A stretch of 64,000 nucleotides of DNA from JBFLYZ01 sp040756415 (GCA_040756415.1 JBFLYZ010000006.1:1-64000); one strand, 5' to 3'. Numbered from the stretch's first letter, positions 41,896-51,607 are shown. Notes: generated from the letters alone by a model not told the origin. Numbers and translations are program-made.

Positions 41896-42912
41896 TTGAA
41901 CAAACAGGTTTCCAACATATTGAAATTCCTGGTCTTTTTCGGGATAGGGATTTTCCTGGTATGGCTATCTGTGCGGAATCTCACCCAGGAGAATAAAGAG
42001 CAGATCGGGGATGCGCTGCAGCGCGCGGATTATACCTGGATCGTTGTTTCCATCCTGGTCGGTATGCTCAGCCACATCAGCCGCGCCATACGCTGGAAAA
42101 TGCTGCTGGCCCCGCTGAATCACCATCCTAAAACCTCCAACACCTTTTTTGCGGTTATGGTGGGCTATTTCGCAAACTATGCCATACCCCGCCTGGGCGA
42201 AGTGTCGCGCTGCGGGATCCTTTCCCGGTACGAGAAGATACCCTTCACCGAATCGTTCGGCACCGTGATCGTGGAGCGGCTCATCGATGTGCTTTGCTTT
42301 TTTATCCTGGTGGCCATTGTGCTGGCAGTGCAATTCAAAACGATCTACGCTTACCTGAACGAAACCCTGCTGCCCGGCTTGTACAACAAGGTTTCCGGCA
42401 GCAGCACACTGCTGTATGCGCTGCTCAGTACGGGCATCCTGTTCATGCTGCTGGCCTTTCTTTTCCGTAACAGGCTGGGCAGCCTGATCAAGGGCAGGGC
42501 GCGGAGCCTGCTTACCGGCTTCGTGGAAGGGCTGAAGACCATACGCAGGCTGCGGTCTCCCTGGCTTTTTGTATTTCACTCGCTTTTCATCTGGTTCATT
42601 TATTACGCCATGCTGCACATCTGCTTCTTTTGCCTTGACGAGACCAAAGGCCTGGGGGTAGGCGCGGGGCTCACTACCCTGCTCATCGCTACCCTTACCG
42701 TCATGATCACGCCAGGCGGGCTGGGCGCTTATCCCTATGCGGTGGCGTCAATACTCGCCATCTACGCGATCGATCCCCATACCATAGGTACGGCCATCGG
42801 CTGGCTGGTGTGGCTGTCGCAATTCGTTGCGATTGTTTTTTTCGGGTTGCTTTCATTAGTTTTGCTTCCGCTGCTCAATAAAGAAAAACATGGAGCCGAG
42901 AACAAGGCTTGA
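41896..42912 (+). CDS. Membrane protein of the LPG-synthase-TM/flippase-like (YbhN/AglD) family
   Basis: 338 residues. About eight transmembrane helices; conserved NYAIPRLGEVSRCGILSR and TPGGLGAYPYAVASI are the family signatures. Relatives include the membrane half of lysyl-phosphatidylglycerol synthase and proteins thought to move lipids or lipid-linked sugars. No ATG is available near the N-terminus; I take the TTG at 41896, three bases behind the panD stop, preceded by GAGG at a spacing that is short. The start is therefore less certain than the gene. Confidence 0.85.
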   Translation: MNKQVSNILKFLVFFGIGIFLVWLSVRNLTQENKEQIGDALQRADYTWIVVSILVGMLSHISRAIRWKMLLAPLNHHPKTSNTFFAVMVGYFANYAIPRLGEVSRCGILSRYEKIPFTESFGTVIVERLIDVLCFFILVAIVLAVQFKTIYAYLNETLLPGLYNKVSGSSTLLYALLSTGILFMLLAFLFRNRLGSLIKGRARSLLTGFVEGLKTIRRLRSPWLFVFHSLFIWFIYYAMLHICFFCLDETKGLGVGAGLTTLLIATLTVMITPGGLGAYPYAVASILAIYAIDPHTIGTAIGWLVWLSQFVAIVFFGLLSLVLLPLLNKEKHGAENKA

Positions 42913-43423
42913 TGCCCTGCGCGGCAGGATCGATACCCGGGATTCGCTGGCGCGCAAACTGCAGGTATGGCGTATGCAGGGTAAGAAGATCGTTTTTACC
43001 AACGGCTGCTTCGATATCCTCCACCTGGGCCACATCGACTACCTGGCCAGGGCGGCCGACCTGGGAAACGTGCTTATCGTTGGGGTGAACTCCGATGCCT
43101 CGGTCAGGCGCCTGGGCAAGAACGGGGCCCGTCCCATACAGGATGAACGTTCGCGCGCGCATATCATCGCCTCGCTGGCCGTAGTCGATTCGGCCGTGAT
43201 CTTTGATGAAGACACACCGCTGGAGCTGATCCGGATGATCGGCCCCGATGTACTGGTCAAAGGGGCAGATTACGATGCCGCGGAGGAGAATGCCGCTTCC
43301 CCTAAATACATCGTTGGCTCGGCCGAAGTACGTGCGGCCGGAGGCCTGGTGAAGACCATCGAGCTGCTGCCCGGCTATTCAACTACCGCCATAGAGAATA
43401 AAATAAGGAACAGCAATGCTTGA
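42890..43423 (+). CDS. RfaE2-like cytidylyltransferase-fold adenylyltransferase
   Basis: 177 residues. The nucleotidyltransferase motif TNGCFDILHLGH and GVNSDASVRRLGK...RPI are those of the C-terminal half of HldE (RfaE bifunctional protein domain II), which makes ADP-heptose for lipopolysaccharide. Here it is a separate gene, overlapping the flippase-like gene by 23 bases and the next gene by 8. No heptose kinase gene is next to it, so the substrate could differ. Confidence 0.9.
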   Translation: MEPRTRLDALRGRIDTRDSLARKLQVWRMQGKKIVFTNGCFDILHLGHIDYLARAADLGNVLIVGVNSDASVRRLGKNGARPIQDERSRAHIIASLAVVDSAVIFDEDTPLELIRMIGPDVLVKGADYDAAEENAASPKYIVGSAEVRAAGGLVKTIELLPGYSTTAIENKIRNSNA

Positions 43424-44918
43424 AGCCATCCGCAGGAGATGGAACGAACAGCCGCTTGGCCTGATCATTTTTCTGGCCTTATTTTTCCGATTGCTGGCCG
43501 TGATCTTCGCGAAAGGCTACGGCATGCATGACGATCACTTCCTGGTCATCGAACCCGCACAATCGTGGGCCGATGATTTCGATTATAACGACTGGTTCGT
43601 GAGAACTCCGCCTCACAGCCTTTTCTATACTGGCCTGCATTATTTCCTTTTCGAAGGCCTTCAGGCTGCCGGACTCAGTGATCCGCAATGGAAAATGTAC
43701 ATCGTGCGTTTTCTGCATGCCTTGCTTTCGGTGGTTACGATCGTGGCCGCCTATCGTATTGCCGATCACTTTTCCGGGAAACAGTCGGCCCGCTTGGCGG
43801 GCCTGCTGCTGGCCCTGTACTGGTTCATGCCCTGGCTCAGCGTTAGAAACCTGGTGGAGGTGGTATGCATACCCTTTCTGCTGCTGGCGGCCTGGCTGCT
43901 TATACGGCCAATACCCAAGCGGTATGCAATGAGCTTCGTTCTTGCCGGGATATTGAGCGGCATGGCATTCTCCGTCCGTTACCAGTCTGTTCTTTTTACG
44001 GGCGGACTGGGCCTGGTATTGCTCTGGCAGAAAAAGTGGAAAGAGAGCTTTCTGATTGCGGGCGGCTGGCTGGGCACGGTGGCCCTGCTGGAAGGGTGGG
44101 TCGATTACCTGATCTGGGACCGGCCCTTTGCCGCATTTTCGACCTACATGGAGTATAACATCGCGTATGCCGACAAGTATTTTACCCAAGCCTGGTATAC
44201 CTACCTGCTTTTCCTTGGCGGTGTGCTGATTCCCCCGGTCAGTATATTTCTTTTTATCGGCTTTTTCCGCACCTGGAAAAAGTACACGCTGCTCTTTTTG
44301 CCTGCGTTCCTTTTCCTGCTTTTTCACAGCCTGTTTCCCAATAAGCAGGAACGGTTCATCCTTCCCGTGGTTCCCTTCATCATCCTTTTGGGCGTCATCG
44401 GATGGAACGAATGGGTGGCCGGCTCATCGTTCTGGAAAAGCCGCGGAAGGTTGCTCAGCGCCTGCTGGGCCTTTTTCTGGCTGCTGAACGCAGCGCCTTT
44501 GCTGGTGGTATCGCTCAGCTATTCCAAAAAAAGCTTCGTGGAGGCCATGGTCTATCTTTCTGAAAAGGAGGACTACAGGCGTTTCATCATCGAAGAGAGC
44601 AATAAGGAAGCGTTCACCATGCCGCCATTTTTCTACCTGGGGAAATGGTACACTGACGGTTATATACAGGGTATCACCAGGCGGGTTCCGCTCGACTCGG
44701 CCTGCGCGGCCATGGAAAGAGACCCCGGCCTGAGGCCCAATTACGTGCTGTTCTTCGATAAAGAAGATCTCGAGAAGCGGATAAGCGATTTCAGGAAACG
44801 CTTTCCCCGCATTTCTTACCAAACGACCATAGAGCCGGGCTTCGTTGATAAATTAATGCATCGCCTTAACCCGATAAACCGTAATCTTGCTGTTACGATC
44901 TATAAGATAGAGGATTGA
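43416..44918 (+). CDS. Membrane glycosyltransferase, GT22/Alg9-like
   Basis: 500 residues with about ten transmembrane helices. The early luminal loop has the DD-type motif (GMHDDHFLV), and the later loop has HSLFPNKQERFILPVVPF, the hallmark of GT22 mannosyltransferases that use lipid-linked sugar donors. Likely adds a sugar on the periplasmic face to a lipid-linked glycan. Context with the flippase-like and RfaE2-like genes suggests envelope glycan assembly. It runs straight into radA. Confidence 0.82.
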   Translation: MLEAIRRRWNEQPLGLIIFLALFFRLLAVIFAKGYGMHDDHFLVIEPAQSWADDFDYNDWFVRTPPHSLFYTGLHYFLFEGLQAAGLSDPQWKMYIVRFLHALLSVVTIVAAYRIADHFSGKQSARLAGLLLALYWFMPWLSVRNLVEVVCIPFLLLAAWLLIRPIPKRYAMSFVLAGILSGMAFSVRYQSVLFTGGLGLVLLWQKKWKESFLIAGGWLGTVALLEGWVDYLIWDRPFAAFSTYMEYNIAYADKYFTQAWYTYLLFLGGVLIPPVSIFLFIGFFRTWKKYTLLFLPAFLFLLFHSLFPNKQERFILPVVPFIILLGVIGWNEWVAGSSFWKSRGRLLSACWAFFWLLNAAPLLVVSLSYSKKSFVEAMVYLSEKEDYRRFIIEESNKEAFTMPPFFYLGKWYTDGYIQGITRRVPLDSACAAMERDPGLRPNYVLFFDKEDLEKRISDFRKRFPRISYQTTIEPGFVDKLMHRLNPINRNLAVTIYKIED

Positions 44919-46283
44919 GTGGCCAAGACCAAAACAACTTTTTTCTGCCAGAACTGCGGGGCTCAGTCGCCTAAATGGATAGGGCGCTGCCCTTCCTGCA
45001 ATGAATGGAACACGTACGTAGAGGAGGTGCTGAGCAAGGAGGCTAAAGTGCCCGGGATACGATCGTCAGCGCAGCGTTCGTCCAAACCGCAGTTGGTATC
45101 CGAAATATCGCTCGACACCACGCACCGCATCCAGATACCCGATAAGGAGCTGAACCGCGTGCTGGGCGGTGGCCTGGTGGCCGGGTCGCTCATCCTTTTC
45201 GGTGGAGAGCCGGGTATAGGCAAATCTACGCTCATGCTGCAGTTTGCGCTCAGCTCCAAACGGAACAAGATACTCTACGTAAGCGGTGAGGAGAGCGAAC
45301 AGCAGATCAGGATGCGTGCCGACCGCATAGGGGCGGAGAACGCCAATTGCTATATTCTTACCGAAACATCGCTCCAGAACATTTTCCAGCAGATCGAGGA
45401 GCTGCAGCCCAACCTGGTGGTGATCGACTCGATCCAGACCCTTTATACCAGCGAGATAGAGTCATCGCCAGGGAGCGTATCGCAGATTCGCGAGTGTGCC
45501 GGTGAGCTGCTGCGCTATGCCAAGGAAAGCGGCACCCCTGTTTTCCTGATCGGGCACATCACCAAGGATGGAAGCATAGCCGGTCCGAAAGTGCTCGAGC
45601 ACATGGTGGATACGGTGCTTCAGTTCGAGGGTGACCGTAACCACGTGTACCGCTTGCTGCGTTCCATCAAAAACCGTTTTGGCTCTACCAATGAGCTGGG
45701 CATTTACGAGATGCAGGGCAGCGGGCTGCGCGAGGTAAGCAACCCTTCGGAAATACTCATTACTACGCGCGAGGAGCCGGTAAGCGGTATTGCCATTGCC
45801 GCTACCATGGAGGGCATGCGGCCCATGCTGGTGGAGATACAGGCCCTGGTGAGCTCGGCTGTTTATGGTACGCCTCAGCGCTCATCCACCGGCTTTGACC
45901 TGCGCAGGCTGGCCATGCTGCTGGCCGTGCTGGAGAAACGCTGCGGTTTCCGCCTGGGAGCAAAGGATGTGTTCCTGAACATAGCGGGCGGCATTAAGGT
46001 AGAGGATCCGGCTATCGACCTGGCCGTGGTGTGTGCGGTGCTTTCTTCCTCGGAGGATATTCCGGTCAGCCAGAAGACGGCTTTCGCTGCCGAAGTGGGG
46101 CTGAGCGGTGAGATACGACCCGTTAACCGCGTGGACCAGCGCATCTCCGAAGCCGAGAAGCTGGGCTTCGAGCAGATTTTCATTTCCAAATACAATAAAA
46201 AAGGGCTTGACCTCAAATCGTATAAGATCGAAATAAAGACAGTTGGAAAAATGGAAGAAGTGTTCCGGCTGTTGTTTGGATAA
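44919..46283 (+). CDS. radA: DNA repair protein RadA
   Basis: 454 residues, starting at a GTG directly abutting the previous stop (44916-44918). A DnaB-like recombination helicase that helps branch migration. C4 zinc finger FFCQNCGAQ...RCPSCNEW (about 7-32), Walker A GGEPGIGKST, the RadA motif KNRFGSTNE, and a C-terminal Lon-like domain. Last gene of the panD run. Confidence 0.96.
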   Translation: MAKTKTTFFCQNCGAQSPKWIGRCPSCNEWNTYVEEVLSKEAKVPGIRSSAQRSSKPQLVSEISLDTTHRIQIPDKELNRVLGGGLVAGSLILFGGEPGIGKSTLMLQFALSSKRNKILYVSGEESEQQIRMRADRIGAENANCYILTETSLQNIFQQIEELQPNLVVIDSIQTLYTSEIESSPGSVSQIRECAGELLRYAKESGTPVFLIGHITKDGSIAGPKVLEHMVDTVLQFEGDRNHVYRLLRSIKNRFGSTNELGIYEMQGSGLREVSNPSEILITTREEPVSGIAIAATMEGMRPMLVEIQALVSSAVYGTPQRSSTGFDLRRLAMLLAVLEKRCGFRLGAKDVFLNIAGGIKVEDPAIDLAVVCAVLSSSEDIPVSQKTAFAAEVGLSGEIRPVNRVDQRISEAEKLGFEQIFISKYNKKGLDLKSYKIEIKTVGKMEEVFRLLFG

Positions 46284-46312
46284 AAAAGCGGCCCGGCCGC
46301 GCCTCCCCATTC

Positions 46313-46711
46313 TTATTTATTCAGCTCGCATTTATATTCTCCCAGTATGGAAGTGGTCTTTATCACCATACGCGTTTCGCTGATGGAAACAAGCTCGTAC
46401 GTGCCGTTCCAGAATCCGCCCGTGCTGGTGGTGTCGCTGAACAGGATCTGCGTTTCGTTGTTCTGCAGGCTCCAGGTAAAGGTTCCCGTGCTGTTGTCGC
46501 TGGCCTTGTGGTCTATTCCCGTTCCGTTCGAATTAAAGGTCAGGTAAGAACCGTCTGCACTGGCCACCTGGCTGTTCTGGATATACTGGTTGCCGGTCAT
46601 CCATTGGCCTTCCATTTTTTCAGCGGTTGTTTTTTCCTCCTCTTTTTTGCAGGAAGAGATCGTAAGGGTGAATGCAAGCAGGAACAGGGGTAATGCGTAG
46701 ATCTTTTTCAT
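46313..46711 (-). CDS. Lipocalin-like lipoprotein
   Basis: 132 residues from the ATG at 46711. Signal peptide with lipobox ISSC, then KKEEEKTTAEKMEGQWMTG; the G-x-W pattern and following beta strands resemble small lipocalin-like domains common in Bacteroidota. Function unknown. It ends 30 bases from radA, converging with it. Confidence 0.75.
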   Translation of the reverse strand: MKKIYALPLFLLAFTLTISSCKKEEEKTTAEKMEGQWMTGNQYIQNSQVASADGSYLTFNSNGTGIDHKASDNSTGTFTWSLQNNETQILFSDTTSTGGFWNGTYELVSISETRMVIKTTSILGEYKCELNK

Positions 46712-46786
46712 TTGATGAATGGATTGGAGAGTTAAAGTATACGTTTCATGTCTTGGCGGGCACGCAAAAACAAGTATCATGCCATA

Positions 46787-46836
46787 ATCCCCCGTCATCC
46801 GCCTTAGGCGGATGGCACCTCCTTGTAAAGGGAGAA
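46787..46836. repeat. Dispersed intergenic repeat with central palindrome, copy 1
   Basis: A 50-base stretch whose core CATCCGCC-TTA-GGCGGATG (46796-46814) is a perfect palindrome apart from its centre, followed by a second hairpin-like part (CTCCTTGTAAAGGGAG). It aligns along most of its length with 60262-60311. It lies in the gap between two minus-strand genes. Confidence 0.7.
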
Positions 46837-46839
46837 AAG

Positions 46840-46870
46840 AAAAACGCTTCCGGGGTCAGGGAGCGTTTTT
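46840..46870 (-). terminator. Intrinsic terminator behind the surface-protein pair
   Basis: Perfect 9-base arms 46840-46848 and 46862-46870; on the minus strand the second arm runs into TTTTTCTTTTC. It lies 31 bases beyond the stop of the gene at 46901. Confidence 0.78.
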
Positions 46871-46900
46871 CGGGGTGTAGAGAATAAATTAATCAGGTAA

Positions 46901-47497
46901 TTATTCGGAGTCTATTTTAATTGCGGTATAGGTCACTTTGTACGCATCATTCTCAAATACCATTTTCAGCGGAAGGGTATTGGTCTTTGAATAGATCTGG
47001 TCGTAACTGTCGTACTTGCATTTATCAAAAATGCCGGGCTGTATGAACAGGTCATTGCTGAAATAGTAGTCGCGCTGGGTGAAATGCTCGTTTCCATCGT
47101 CAGCCGGATCGGCAGTAACACGCACCAGGTGGGCAGTGCGGCCCAGGATGCTCATACTTTCAGTCTTAACCTCTTCTATGCTTTTAAGTTTCTCGTTGGC
47201 CTTGGTCCCATCATATGGCTTCATCGCGAAATTGTTAGCGATGCTGCCGGTATTATCGGCAAACGAATAGCTTTTGTACCACTGCAGGCTTCCATTGTGG
47301 CGCTCAATGTATTTCTCGGAAGAGAAGTGAAGCCGCATGGTGTCACCATTGGTCTTGGCCAGCAGCTCATCGCTCAGCAGCGGATCCTTGCTTTCGTAGC
47401 TGACCAGGTAAGTGATGGAACCTTCAAAGTAATTGGTAGCTCCGCTGAAGGAGCAGAGCACGATGACCAAGGCGGCTATGAATATTTTTTGCATCAT
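46901..47497 (-). CDS. Exported protein of unknown function
   Basis: 198 residues. A signal peptide (hydrophobic core VIVLCSF, cleavage near residue 20) precedes a beta-rich mature domain beginning YFEGSITYLVSYESKD, a pattern seen in small exported Bacteroidota proteins that report as DUF4412-like; I am not sure of the family. Two Met codons in tandem start it, directly behind the TAG stop of the SprB-repeat gene, so the two are translationally linked. It may act with that surface protein. Confidence 0.72.
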   Translation of the reverse strand: MMQKIFIAALVIVLCSFSGATNYFEGSITYLVSYESKDPLLSDELLAKTNGDTMRLHFSSEKYIERHNGSLQWYKSYSFADNTGSIANNFAMKPYDGTKANEKLKSIEEVKTESMSILGRTAHLVRVTADPADDGNEHFTQRDYYFSNDLFIQPGIFDKCKYDSYDQIYSKTNTLPLKMVFENDAYKVTYTAIKIDSE

Positions 47498-50400
47498 CTA
47501 TTTAATGAGCGTTACATGTCCTACATAGGCGTGCTTAAAGCCATTGGTGCTCGATCGCGTGCTGATCTTCCAGACATACACGTCTTCCTGCGCGATCTCC
47601 GTTCCCCCGTTGGCGCGCCCGTCCCAGCCCTGATTGATGTCGTTGGTCTTGTAGATCAGGTTACCCCAGCGATCGAAGATCAGCATCTCGAACTCATCAA
47701 AGTCGATGCCGATGCCGGAGGGCATGAATACCTCGTTATGCCCGTCTTTATTGGGGGTGAAGGCGTTGGGTATGTATATAGCGTACTGCCCTTCGATATG
47801 TACGGTCTGAGTGATGGTATCCGGGCATCCGTACTGGTTGTTCACGATCAGCGTAACCAGGTAAGTGCCTGAATCCTGGTAGGTGAACGTGGGGTTTTGC
47901 TGCGTAGAGGTGCTGTTGTTCGGATCACCGAAGCTCCAGAGCCAGCTATTGGCCGTTGAGGAAAGATCGGTGAAGAAAAGCTGTGAATTGAAGATGTCGG
48001 TCGGCTGCGGCCCTACCGAAAAGTCGGCCGTTGCCCAGGGATTGACCGTAATGAGGTTGCTTTGAGTAGCCGTGTTGGAGCAGCCGTTATTATCGGTCAC
48101 GCTCAGGGTAACGCTGTATGTTCCGGGAACGGGATAGCAATGCGATGGGTTGCAGATGGTGGAAGTTTGCGAATCGCCAAAGCTCCACAGGCAGCTCACC
48201 GAGTTAGAGGTGCTGTTGGTGAAGTTCACGCAGACAGGAGAGCATCCGCTGCTGACATCGGGTGCGAATTGGATCGTGGGCAGGGGGTTGACCGTAATGG
48301 CAACCGTCTGGCCCGGAGTGGTGCAGCCATTGGCATCAGTAATGTACACGGTGTAAACCGTGGTGGTGGTAGGCGTCACGGTAAGCGATGAGCCGTTGCC
48401 CGAGGCTGGCGCCCAGGAGTAGGTGTAGCCCGGTGTGCCCCCCGAAGCGCTCACCGAAACCGTGGTGCTGGTGCCTGTGCAGATGGCGGTCGGGTTTGAC
48501 ATGGTAGCCAGGATGGCACCGGGCTGGTAGATCGTGACCGAGGCGGTACCCGTGCACCCGTTCGCGTCTGTAACCGTAACGGTGTAATTGCCAACGCACA
48601 GTCCTGTAGCGGTTTGCGTGGTCTGGCCGTCATTCCACAGGTAGGTATAGGGCGGGGCGCTGCTGGTTGTTGCGGTGGCCGTACCGTTGCATGCTCCGAA
48701 ACAATTGGCGTTCACCTGCGTGGAAGTGACCTGCAGGGTGCCCACCTGCGATGTTAAGGTCACGGATACCGTATCGGAACATCCGTTGGCATCGGTCACG
48801 GTAACAGTATATGTTCCTGCCGGCAGGCCGGTGGCCGTTTGCGAAGTTTGTGCTGGCGTGGTGCTCCATGCATAGGTATAAGCCGGGGTTCCGCCTGAAG
48901 GGGTTACCGTAGCGCTGCCCGTGGGCGTAGAGCAGGTGGGATTAGTGGCCGAGGCGGTGAGCGCGATAGGCGAAGGCTGAGTAATGGTTACCGAAGAGGT
49001 TCCGGTACAGCCGTTCGCATCGGTATAAGTAACCGTATACGAGCCGCTGCAAAGGCCGGTAGCCTGCGCGCTGCTCTGGGCGGGCGTGGTGTTCCATACA
49101 TAGCTGTAAGGCCCCGTTCCGCCCGATGCTGCTGCCGTGGCATCGCCATTGCACAGGTTAAAGCAGGTGGCGTTGTTCTGGGCTGAGGTGGAGGTGAGCG
49201 ACTGGTTGACCGAAGTTACGCTTACGGTAGTTTGTTGAGTGCAGTTGTTGGCATCCGTTACCGTTACCGTATAGGTGCCGGGACACAGTCCGGTGGCGGT
49301 TTGCGTGGTTTGGCCGTTATTCCAGAGGTAGCTGTACGCTGGCGTGCCGCCTGAAGGCGTTACCGTAGCTGTTCCGTTACATGCCGTACAGATGGAGCTG
49401 ACTGAGGAAGAAGCTAAGGTTAGCAGGGGCGGTTGTGTAACGGTTATCTGGGCATTTTGCGTGCATCCGTTGGCATCGGTTACAGTCACATTGTAGGTGC
49501 CTGCTGATAATCCCGTAGCCGTTTGCGTGCTTTGAGAGGGCGTGGTATTCCAGGAATAGCTGAAGGGCCCTGTGCCTGACGGGGTGGCTGTGGCGGTGGT
49601 GGTGCCGCCATTGCAAAGCATGGGAGCTGAGCTCATGGCAATGACGGGAGGCTGGTTGACCGTTACGGTTGCGGTTGCCGTGCTGGTTTGGTTGCCGGCA
49701 TCCGTTATGGTAACGGTATAGGTGGTGGTGGCTGTAGGGCAGGCCTGAACCGAGGAGCCGGTGCCCAGGTTGGGGCTCCAGGAATAAGTGTAAGGGGGCG
49801 TGCCGCCCGACCCGGTTGCGGTAAGCGTGGTGCAACTGTTAAGGCATACGCTTCCGCTGGAAAGTACCACCGAGGGGCCGCAGTTCTGAAGCGTAACGGT
49901 GGTAGTTGCCGTATCCGCATAGCAGGCGTAGTTGACAATGAGGGTGACCGTATAGGTTCCCGCAGCGGTATAGGTATGAGAGGGTGTTTGCGAGGTGGAG
50001 GTGTTGCTGGGTCCTGAGTTGGGATCGCCAAAATTCCATACTACTCCCACGATGTTGTTGTTCGGGTTGTTGCACTGGTTCTGCATCTGGGAGACAAAGG
50101 TGAAGTTGGCCAGCAGGCAATTGACCTGCGGATTAACGCTCGAATTGATCGTAGGCGGAACGCGGAAATAGCTGCCCACAAAATTGGGCAGGCCGAGCTG
50201 GCAGGTCATCGGGGCGATAGATACTCCCTGGTCAACCCAGTTGCAGCCAACGCCAATGGTGTTGGGATTGTTGATCACGCCCAGCCAACTGGAAAGATAA
50301 CGCGGGTGATAGATCTTGTTATCCGGTCCGAGCTGAAGTGAGCCGGCCCAGCCTACCGTGGATGTGCCTACCTGTACCTGCGAGGCGATGATCTGAGCGT

Positions 50401-51289
50401 TAGTGCCAGCGCAGAGGTTCCACTGGTAAATGGCTATGGGTTGAGAGCGCGCGGCATAAAGCAACTGGCTGTTGGGAGAAAACTCCACCCCGTAGGCATA
50501 TTGAATGTTGGAAAGCACAAAGCCGTTGCTCACTACACCGGTCTGGTTATTGAAGTCGAACAACTCCACGTATCCCGGCTGGCCGCCACCGGTAGTATAC
50601 CGCACCGCTACGGCAAGCTTATTCCCATCGGGCGATACCTTCATGTACCCGATCGTATTGGCCGAACTGCCTGAATGAACGGTGCCGTTATTGCTGTTCA
50701 CCGGAGTAACGTTCACCCCCGCAGCGGTAACCAGGTAGGCGCTGAACTGGTTGGAGCCCCAGCGGTGGGTCACCACCCAAACATCGGTATTGTTGCAATG
50801 GCGTATCGCGCAGATCTTTTCGGTAGAAGGGGTATAGAGCAGGACGTTCTTGTTGGCGGTAACATCCCCGAAGCCGGCCTGCAGGTTCATATCCACTTCA
50901 GAATAGCGTATGCCGCCCGGCCCGACCTGCGCATCGGCTGTAAAAACATAGTAGATGTTATTGCTGCCCGGGCGTTTTACAATAACCCCCGATTGGGTGG
51001 AAGAGGCATTGCCCATCAGGCCAAAGCCATTGGGCATCTGTATGTGGTTACGGTTCCATACCCGCTGGCCATCGGTGTAAAAAAGCAGGTTTCCGTTGGC
51101 GTCCGAGATGGTGGCGCTGCCCTCAATGGTGTTCACTTGTCCGCCCGTGGCCGGAACAGGAGGGCTGCTTGTAAACGCGCACCCGGCATTATTGCCAAAA
51201 TACCACCAGGTAGCCTGGCCCTGCCCGAACGAGCCCTGTGAACATACCAGCAAGGCAAAAAATAAAAGGGATCTGAGTTGGGGAAACAT
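47498..51289 (-). CDS. Large SprB-repeat/PKD surface protein with gliding-motility C-terminal domain
   Basis: 1263 residues from the ATG at 51289, which opens a signal peptide ending GSFGQ. An N-terminal propeller-like region (about 25-390), a PKD-like domain, an Ig-like unit, five tandem SprB-type repeats of 72-75 residues (each with a TQTATGLxxGTYxVTVTDANGC core), another Ig-like unit, two PKD domains (WSFGD motifs) and a type B T9SS sorting domain (IYIPNAFTPNKDGHNEVF ... IFDRWGNLIYKT). It is probably a cell-surface adhesin or structural filament. It is shorter than SprB itself, and no gld genes are nearby. Confidence 0.92.
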   Translation of the reverse strand: MFPQLRSLLFFALLVCSQGSFGQGQATWWYFGNNAGCAFTSSPPVPATGGQVNTIEGSATISDANGNLLFYTDGQRVWNRNHIQMPNGFGLMGNASSTQSGVIVKRPGSNNIYYVFTADAQVGPGGIRYSEVDMNLQAGFGDVTANKNVLLYTPSTEKICAIRHCNNTDVWVVTHRWGSNQFSAYLVTAAGVNVTPVNSNNGTVHSGSSANTIGYMKVSPDGNKLAVAVRYTTGGGQPGYVELFDFNNQTGVVSNGFVLSNIQYAYGVEFSPNSQLLYAARSQPIAIYQWNLCAGTNAQIIASQVQVGTSTVGWAGSLQLGPDNKIYHPRYLSSWLGVINNPNTIGVGCNWVDQGVSIAPMTCQLGLPNFVGSYFRVPPTINSSVNPQVNCLLANFTFVSQMQNQCNNPNNNIVGVVWNFGDPNSGPSNTSTSQTPSHTYTAAGTYTVTLIVNYACYADTATTTVTLQNCGPSVVLSSGSVCLNSCTTLTATGSGGTPPYTYSWSPNLGTGSSVQACPTATTTYTVTITDAGNQTSTATATVTVNQPPVIAMSSAPMLCNGGTTTATATPSGTGPFSYSWNTTPSQSTQTATGLSAGTYNVTVTDANGCTQNAQITVTQPPLLTLASSSVSSICTACNGTATVTPSGGTPAYSYLWNNGQTTQTATGLCPGTYTVTVTDANNCTQQTTVSVTSVNQSLTSTSAQNNATCFNLCNGDATAAASGGTGPYSYVWNTTPAQSSAQATGLCSGSYTVTYTDANGCTGTSSVTITQPSPIALTASATNPTCSTPTGSATVTPSGGTPAYTYAWSTTPAQTSQTATGLPAGTYTVTVTDANGCSDTVSVTLTSQVGTLQVTSTQVNANCFGACNGTATATTSSAPPYTYLWNDGQTTQTATGLCVGNYTVTVTDANGCTGTASVTIYQPGAILATMSNPTAICTGTSTTVSVSASGGTPGYTYSWAPASGNGSSLTVTPTTTTVYTVYITDANGCTTPGQTVAITVNPLPTIQFAPDVSSGCSPVCVNFTNSTSNSVSCLWSFGDSQTSTICNPSHCYPVPGTYSVTLSVTDNNGCSNTATQSNLITVNPWATADFSVGPQPTDIFNSQLFFTDLSSTANSWLWSFGDPNNSTSTQQNPTFTYQDSGTYLVTLIVNNQYGCPDTITQTVHIEGQYAIYIPNAFTPNKDGHNEVFMPSGIGIDFDEFEMLIFDRWGNLIYKTNDINQGWDGRANGGTEIAQEDVYVWKISTRSSTNGFKHAYVGHVTLIK
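47870..49700. repeat. Tandem SprB-type coding repeats
   Basis: Within the surface-protein gene, units of about 220 bases recur, visible as repeated GTAACGGTATA and GTTTGCGTGGTTTGGCCG-like stretches. They have diverged at the nucleotide level but keep the protein pattern, and may recombine. Confidence 0.6.
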
Positions 51290-51607
51290 GGCGGTTTTCA
51301 AAGCAATTTCTATAAGTGAATCCGGTCTGTAAAACAAGACGGGGAAATGCCTTGTTTAGTTGCATGCCAAAGCCGTCTTTTTTAGGCGCTCAGGGCGCTC
51401 ATTACGGGTTTTCGCAAAGGCAGTATGTGATATCAGGTATCGATTCCTTCAAAAAACACCAAAAAAACTCAAAAATCAGCCATTTTTAAGCATTTTTTAA
51501 TGTTTTCGACTGTTTTTTTGTTGTTTTGACGGATTTTGCCCCAAAACATTAAAAAAATGAACGCCCGTTTTGCGGACGGGCGTTATCAATAATTAAAGTA
51601 TTGATAA
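51290..51607. other. Non-coding gap of about 320 bases, strongly A/T-tracted
   Basis: Lies between the SprB-repeat gene and the OmpA-like gene, both on the minus strand. From 51449 to 51475 it is full of A runs, then T runs to about 51525, which should make the DNA bent. It holds the terminator of the OmpA-like gene (51551-51584). I see no credible gene, and no clear promoter with both boxes for the SprB-repeat gene. Confidence 0.6.
51551..51584 (-). terminator. Intrinsic terminator behind the OmpA-like gene
   Basis: Arms AACGCCCG (51560-51567) and CGGGCGTT (51577-51584) with a 9-base loop; on the minus strand a run of seven T follows at 51551-51557. Confidence 0.85.

Noticed and set aside
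47870..49700. CRISPR-like spacing of repeated DNA
   Set aside because: Repeats are long, diverged and in frame within a surface-protein gene.
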